This document shows positions 59,803 through 64,000 of a stretch of 64,000 nt of DNA, in pieces. The translations under genes were made by a program, and so were the position numbers. Source of the DNA: Physella acuta (lineage: Eukaryota; Mollusca; Gastropoda; Physidae); assembly GCF_028476545.1 (NCBI RefSeq), contig NW_026731976.1:550501-614500 (forward strand), read 5' to 3'. Position 1 is the first letter of the stretch. Every line of letters begins with the position of its first letter. The notes beneath the pieces are model-generated. The model did no database searches and was not told the origin of the DNA. It saw only the letters and a list, made by a program, of their open reading frames with translations.

Positions 59803-60335
59803 TGATGTCAACAAACAGTTGACCTGATGTCAACAAACAGTTGACCTGATGTCAACACCCACTTGACCTGATGTCAATAAACAGTTGACCTCATGTCAAC
59901 ACCTGTTTGACCTTATGTCAACACCCACTTGACCTGATGTCAACAACACCTTGATCAGATGTCAACAACACCTTGACCAGATGTCAACACCCACTTGACC
60001 TGATGTCAACATCTTGTTGACCTAATGTCATCAAGTTGACCTGATGTCAACACCCACTTGACCTGATGTCAACACCCACTTGACCTGATGTCAACATCTT
60101 GTTGACCTAATGTCATCAAGTTGACCTGATGTCAACACCCGCTTGACCTGATGTCAACACCCGCTTGACCTGATGTCAACACCCACTTGACCTGATGTCA
60201 ACATCTTGTTGACCTAATGTCATCAAGTTGACCTGATGTCAACACCCACTTGACCTGATGTCAACATCTTGTTGACCTAATGTCATCAAGTTGACCTGAT
60301 GTCAACACCCGCTTGACCTGATGTCAACAACCGCC
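59803..60335 (+). repeat. Minisatellite, 20-bp unit, ~27 copies
   Basis: The unit is TTGACCTGATGTCAACACCC, with CTTGTTGACCTAATGTCATC variants arranged in blocks. TTGAC-N5-GTCAA in each unit is a small inverted repeat. Confidence 0.96.
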
Positions 60336-60416
60336 AACCCAATCTAGCTGGTACAGCTACCTCTTGCCAAAGTTTCAAATATTCACTCATGGACACCTTG
60401 GTGCTACAAAGTTTGT

Positions 60417-61231
60417 ATGATGAATGTCCTGCCTGTAGTATGAATGTCCTGCCTGTAGTATGAATGTCCTGCCAGTTTTATGAATGTCCTGCCCGTAGTA
60501 TGAATGTCCTGCCTGTAGTATGAATGTCCTGCCTGTAGTATGAATGTCCTGCCTGTAGTATGAATGTCCTGCCTGTAGTGTGAATGTCCTGCCTGTAGTG
60601 TGAATGTCCTGTCTGTAGTGTGAATGTCCTGTCTGTAGTGTGAATGTCCTGCCTGTAGTATGAATGTCCTGCCAGTGTCATGAATGTCCTGCCTGTAGCA
60701 TGAATGTCCTGCCAGTGTCATGAATGTCCTGCCAGTGTCATGAATGTCCTGCCTGTAGTTTGAATGTCCTGCATGTAAGGTGCATGTCCTGCCTGTAGCA
60801 TGAATGTCCTGCCTGTAGCATGAATGTCCTGCCTGTAGTATGAATGTCCTGCCTGTAGTATGAATGTCCTGCCTGTAGTATGAATGTCCTGCCTGTAGTA
60901 TGAATGTCCTGTCTGTAGCATGAATGTCCTGCCTGTAGTGTGAATGTCCTGCCAGTGTTATGAATGTCCTGCCTGTAGTATGAATGTCCTGCCTGTAGTA
61001 TGAATGTCCTGCCTGTAGTATGAATGTCCTGCCTGTAGTATGAATGTCCTGCCTGTAGTATGAATGTCTTGCCTGTAGTATGAATGTCCTGCCTGTAGTA
61101 TGAATGTCCTGCCTGTAGTGTGAATGTCCTGCCTGTAGTATGAATGTCCTGCCTGTAGTGTGAATGTCCTGCCTGTAGTATGAATGTCCTGCCAGTGTTA
61201 TGAATGTCCTGCCTGTAGTATGAATGTCCTA
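60417..61231 (+). repeat. Minisatellite, 20-bp unit, ~41 copies
   Basis: The unit is TGAATGTCCTGCCTGTAGTA, exact period 20, with CCAGTGTCA and GTCTGTAGTG variants. Confidence 0.98.
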
Positions 61232-61514
61232 GAACCACCCCCTCCGTCACCATGTTAGCCACACACCAAACGACGCCATCCAAATGTTGACCATGAACCA
61301 GCTATACATCACTCAACTCACTGCCCGCAGAAGGTGTGAAAAGATGGCGTCTTTCTTATGGTTTTGTTTACGTGACAGTAGAGTATTTTTAAAACCAAGA
61401 TCTATTTTTGGAACAAAGGGCCATAACTATGGCAGTAGTGACGGCATTCAAACTTGGGAGTTTAATGGCGCAATGTGACTGATACACTTCTAGGGAGATA
61501 AACATGTGGACCGC
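61232..61514. other. Unique DNA, no gene supported
   Basis: A 64-codon frame has no family signature. Confidence 0.35.
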
Positions 61515-62055
61515 ACAAAACAAGGTCGTCTAGGACCGTATCAAGGTCGTTTGGGACCTTACAAAACGAGGCATTTGGGACCTGACAAAACGAGGCATTT
61601 GGGACCTGACAAAACGAGTGCATTTGGGACTTTATAAAACGAGGCATTTGGGACCTGACAAAACGATGGCATTTGGGACCTGACAAAACGAGGCATTTGG
61701 GACCTTACAAAACGAGGCATTTGGGACTTTATAAAACGAGGCATTTGGGACCTGACAAAACGATGGCATTTGGGACTTTACAAAACGAGGGCATTTGGGA
61801 CCTGACAAAACGAGTGCATTTGGGACTTTATAAAACGAGGCATTTGGGACCTGACAAAACGATGGCATTTGGAACTTTACAAAACGAGGGCATTTGGGAC
61901 TTACCAAAACGAGGGCATTTGGGACTTACCAAAACGAGGGCATTTGGGACTTACCAAAACGAGGGCATTTGGGACTTACCAAAACGAGGGCATTTGGGAC
62001 TTACCAAAACGAGGGCATTTGGGACTTACCAAAACGAGGGCATTTGGGACCTGAT
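61515..62055 (+). repeat. Minisatellite, 24/25-bp unit, ~22 copies
   Basis: The unit is GCATTTGGGACTTACCAAAA followed by CGAGG. The last seven copies are uniform. Confidence 0.96.
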
Positions 62056-62470
62056 TAAACACATGGTCACGTGGTTCAAACTTCACGTGACATTTTTGTG
62101 AAACGTCCGCTGGGGTTATCCGCCGTCACGCGTCATTGAACGTCACAAGTGACGTAAGTAGGTGCAAGCACGAAGGCCCTGTACGTAATTTTTGTCCCCG
62201 ACATTAGCTGGGGGATTGTCGGCCCTTATTGTACCCCTGTCGACATAGAGAATGGGGGGAGGGGAGGGGGGCAGTTCCCCAGTCATGTTCTTACACTGGA
62301 CATGTCATACCCCAGTCATGTTCTTACACTGGTCATGTCAGTCTAGCACGTGACCAAAATACCAATGACGTCATAAGCTGGACGTTTCCCGGCGACCTTG
62401 AACCACGTCACGGTCCGTTGGTCGCGTGTTAATTAGACGTCAGTTGTCCGCATCTGACCTGGACCTTGGC
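62056..62470. other. Unique DNA with CRE- and E-box-like sites
   Basis: It contains CAGTCATGTTCTTACACTGG twice (about 62,280-62,330), CACGTGAC near 62,348 and TGACGTCA at 62,366. No gene. Confidence 0.4.
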
Positions 62471-62616
62471 GAACAACAAGCGGTGCAATCAATATCTGAT
62501 GGGTTCTGTGGGATCAGAACAACAAGCGGTGCAATCAATAGCTGAAGGGTTCTGTGGGGTCAGTACAACAAGCGATGCAATCAATATCTGAAGGGTTCTG
62601 TGGGATCAGAACAACA
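62471..62616 (+). repeat. Tandem repeat, ~47-bp unit, 3 copies
   Basis: The unit begins ACAACAAGCGGTGCAATCAA and ends GGTTCTGTGGGATCAG. It is followed at 62,617-62,755 by a two-copy repeat containing CATTGGGCAGTCGGCAATCA and CCACTGGGTACATCCATT. Confidence 0.9.
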
Positions 62617-62755
62617 TTGGGCAGTCGGCAATCATTCTCTCTCTCTCCACTGGGTACATCCATTGGGCAGTCGGCAATCAGAGCTTTTGTAACCAAGTCC
62701 CCAACCTTCAATCAGGCCCAGCCTCTCTCCACTGGGTACATCCATTCAAGCAAGT

Positions 62756-63014
62756 TTCGATACAACACCTGTATGCAATCAGATGGTCTATTTCAACACG
62801 GGCACATTGACAGCACATTGACCGTCAACTGACCTTTCCTCCAGGAGTGTGACGTCATCATTTATGAGCCAGATCTAAGGAGCTCACATTTTAGGTTGAA
62901 TCTTCATTCAGTGCATGAGTTTAGTGAGCAACTGAGCTTATCAATCCACCGGAGCTTATTTTTCCTCAATAGCCTATTGGAAATCTAGAGCTTCATTAAT
63001 AACGAGAGTTTATA
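62756..63014. other. Unique DNA, no gene seen
   Basis: TGACGTCA at 62,850. No other feature. Confidence 0.3.
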
Positions 63015-63625
63015 CTAGGATCTTTAGGCAAGGCGCTAGTTTAAATAGACTGAATGTAAGGATCTTTAGGCAAGGCGCTAGTTTAAGTTTAAATAGATGG
63101 AATGTAAGGATCTTTAGGCAAGGCGCTAGTTTAAGTTTAAATAGATGGAATGTAAGGATCTTTAGGCAAGGCGCTAGTTTAAGTTTAAATAGATGGAATG
63201 TAAGGATCTTTAGACAAGGCGCTAGTTTAAATAGACTGAATGTAAGGATCTTTAGGCAAGGCGCTAGTTTAAATAGACTGAATGTAAGGATCTTTAGGCA
63301 AGGCGCTAGTTTAAATAGACTGAATGTAAGGATCTTTAGGCAAGGCGCTAGTTTAAATAGACTGAATGTAAGGATCTTTAGGCAAGGCGCTAGTTTAAAT
63401 AGACTGAATGTAAGGATCTTTAGACAAGGCGCTAGTTTTTAAGTTTAAATAGATGGAATGTAAGGATCTTTAGACAAGGCGCTAGTTTAAATAGACGGAA
63501 TGTAAGGATCTTTAGGCAAGGCGCTAGTTTAAGTTTAAATAGATGGAATGTAAGGATCTTTAGACAAGGCGCTAGTTTAAATAGACGGAATGTAAGGATC
63601 TTTAGGCAAGGCGCTAGTTTAAGGG
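63015..63625 (+). repeat. Minisatellite, 42/48-bp unit, ~14 copies
   Basis: The unit is AAGGATCTTTAGGCAAGGCG, CTAGTTTAAATAGACTGAATGT. The long form has an extra AGTTTA and AGATGG for AGACTG. Confidence 0.97.
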
Positions 63626-64000
63626 GATATGCGCCGTAAAAATTATTCATTAAAATTTCTTGTTTTTTGTCATGATGGGTTTCTTGAACTTTTTGAAACT
63701 TTGTCCATATTTGTATAAAGAAAATAATAAATGTAAATTTTTTTAAATGTGTTTAAGATACCATTTTTATGACCCTATTACGTAAACTTTAGGCGTTTAT
63801 ATTTAGTTACGGGCTAGGGAAGAGAGAAGGTGTGTGTGTGTGGGGGGGGAGGGGGGTGTCTCCTGAAGTCCGCCCACTAGTCCACAAATGAGAAGGTATG
63901 AAACATTTTTTTAAATGACAATGGACAAAAGATGCGTTAATTTTTTAAATAAGTCATTGTGCAGGCTGATCAAGCACTTGATTATGTCATTGTCAGGAGC
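63626..64000. other. AT-rich DNA, no gene seen
   Basis: It contains a short GT/G-rich run near 63,830-63,857. Nothing else. Confidence 0.35.

Overview
This is a 64 kb piece of animal nuclear genome, most likely from a mollusc and probably a heterobranch gastropod. The reasons are split genes with GT-AG introns, a metazoan-type antizyme and an inhibitory SMAD, TTAGGG-type motifs, many short hAT-like transposon remnants and an abundance of AGATCTAG-like motifs. The animal assignment is firm. The mollusc assignment is inference. There is no bacterial, plasmid or CRISPR content.

Three host genes can be supported, all on the + strand. (1) 1-3601: the 3' part of ornithine decarboxylase antizyme, with its +1 frameshift site (TCC TGA, 48-53), a probable stimulatory pseudoknot, four exons and a 3'UTR ending near 4,675. 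(2) 25,743-34,676: a complete inhibitory SMAD (SMAD6/7 type) with four coding exons, 363 codons plus stop. Its candidate regulatory DNA lies at 17.4-22.3 kb, and a probable 5'UTR intron precedes the coding start. (3) 42,817-43,011: the first coding exon of a LYSMD1/2-like LysM-domain gene. Its later exons were not found, so the rest of the window is probably its first intron or intergenic DNA.

The rest is dominated by tandem repeats. More than 35 mutually unrelated minisatellites (units of about 16-60 bp, 2 to about 114 copies) cover roughly a third of the window. The largest are a 23-bp array at 12.0-14.6 kb, a 22-bp array at 15.6-17.4 kb, a nearly invariant 44-bp array at 46.3-50.8 kb, a 26-bp array at 51.4-52.4 kb, a 54/60-bp TTAGGG-containing array at 52.5-55.3 kb and a 47-bp array at 57.7-59.0 kb. 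They generate most of the long open frames in the region, which I do not regard as genes.

Small non-autonomous DNA transposons are the second main component. Several have clean 8-bp target duplications, typical of hAT-like elements, and some are nested in one another (23.7-24.1 kb, 40.9-41.4 kb). One (7430-8395) can be verified against an empty-site copy of its host repeat in this same window. A piggyBac-like TTAA element (44.2-45.7 kb) and a tRNA-derived SINE (27.0-27.2 kb) are also present.

The antizyme and SMAD genes are each controlled by feedback in other animals: polyamine-dependent frameshifting for antizyme, and BMP/SMAD-responsive transcription for SMAD6/7. The sequence carries matching signals for both. 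The most interesting single observation is an intron inside the SMAD MH2 region that stays open in the coding frame for 192 codons and would add two further PPxY motifs if retained.
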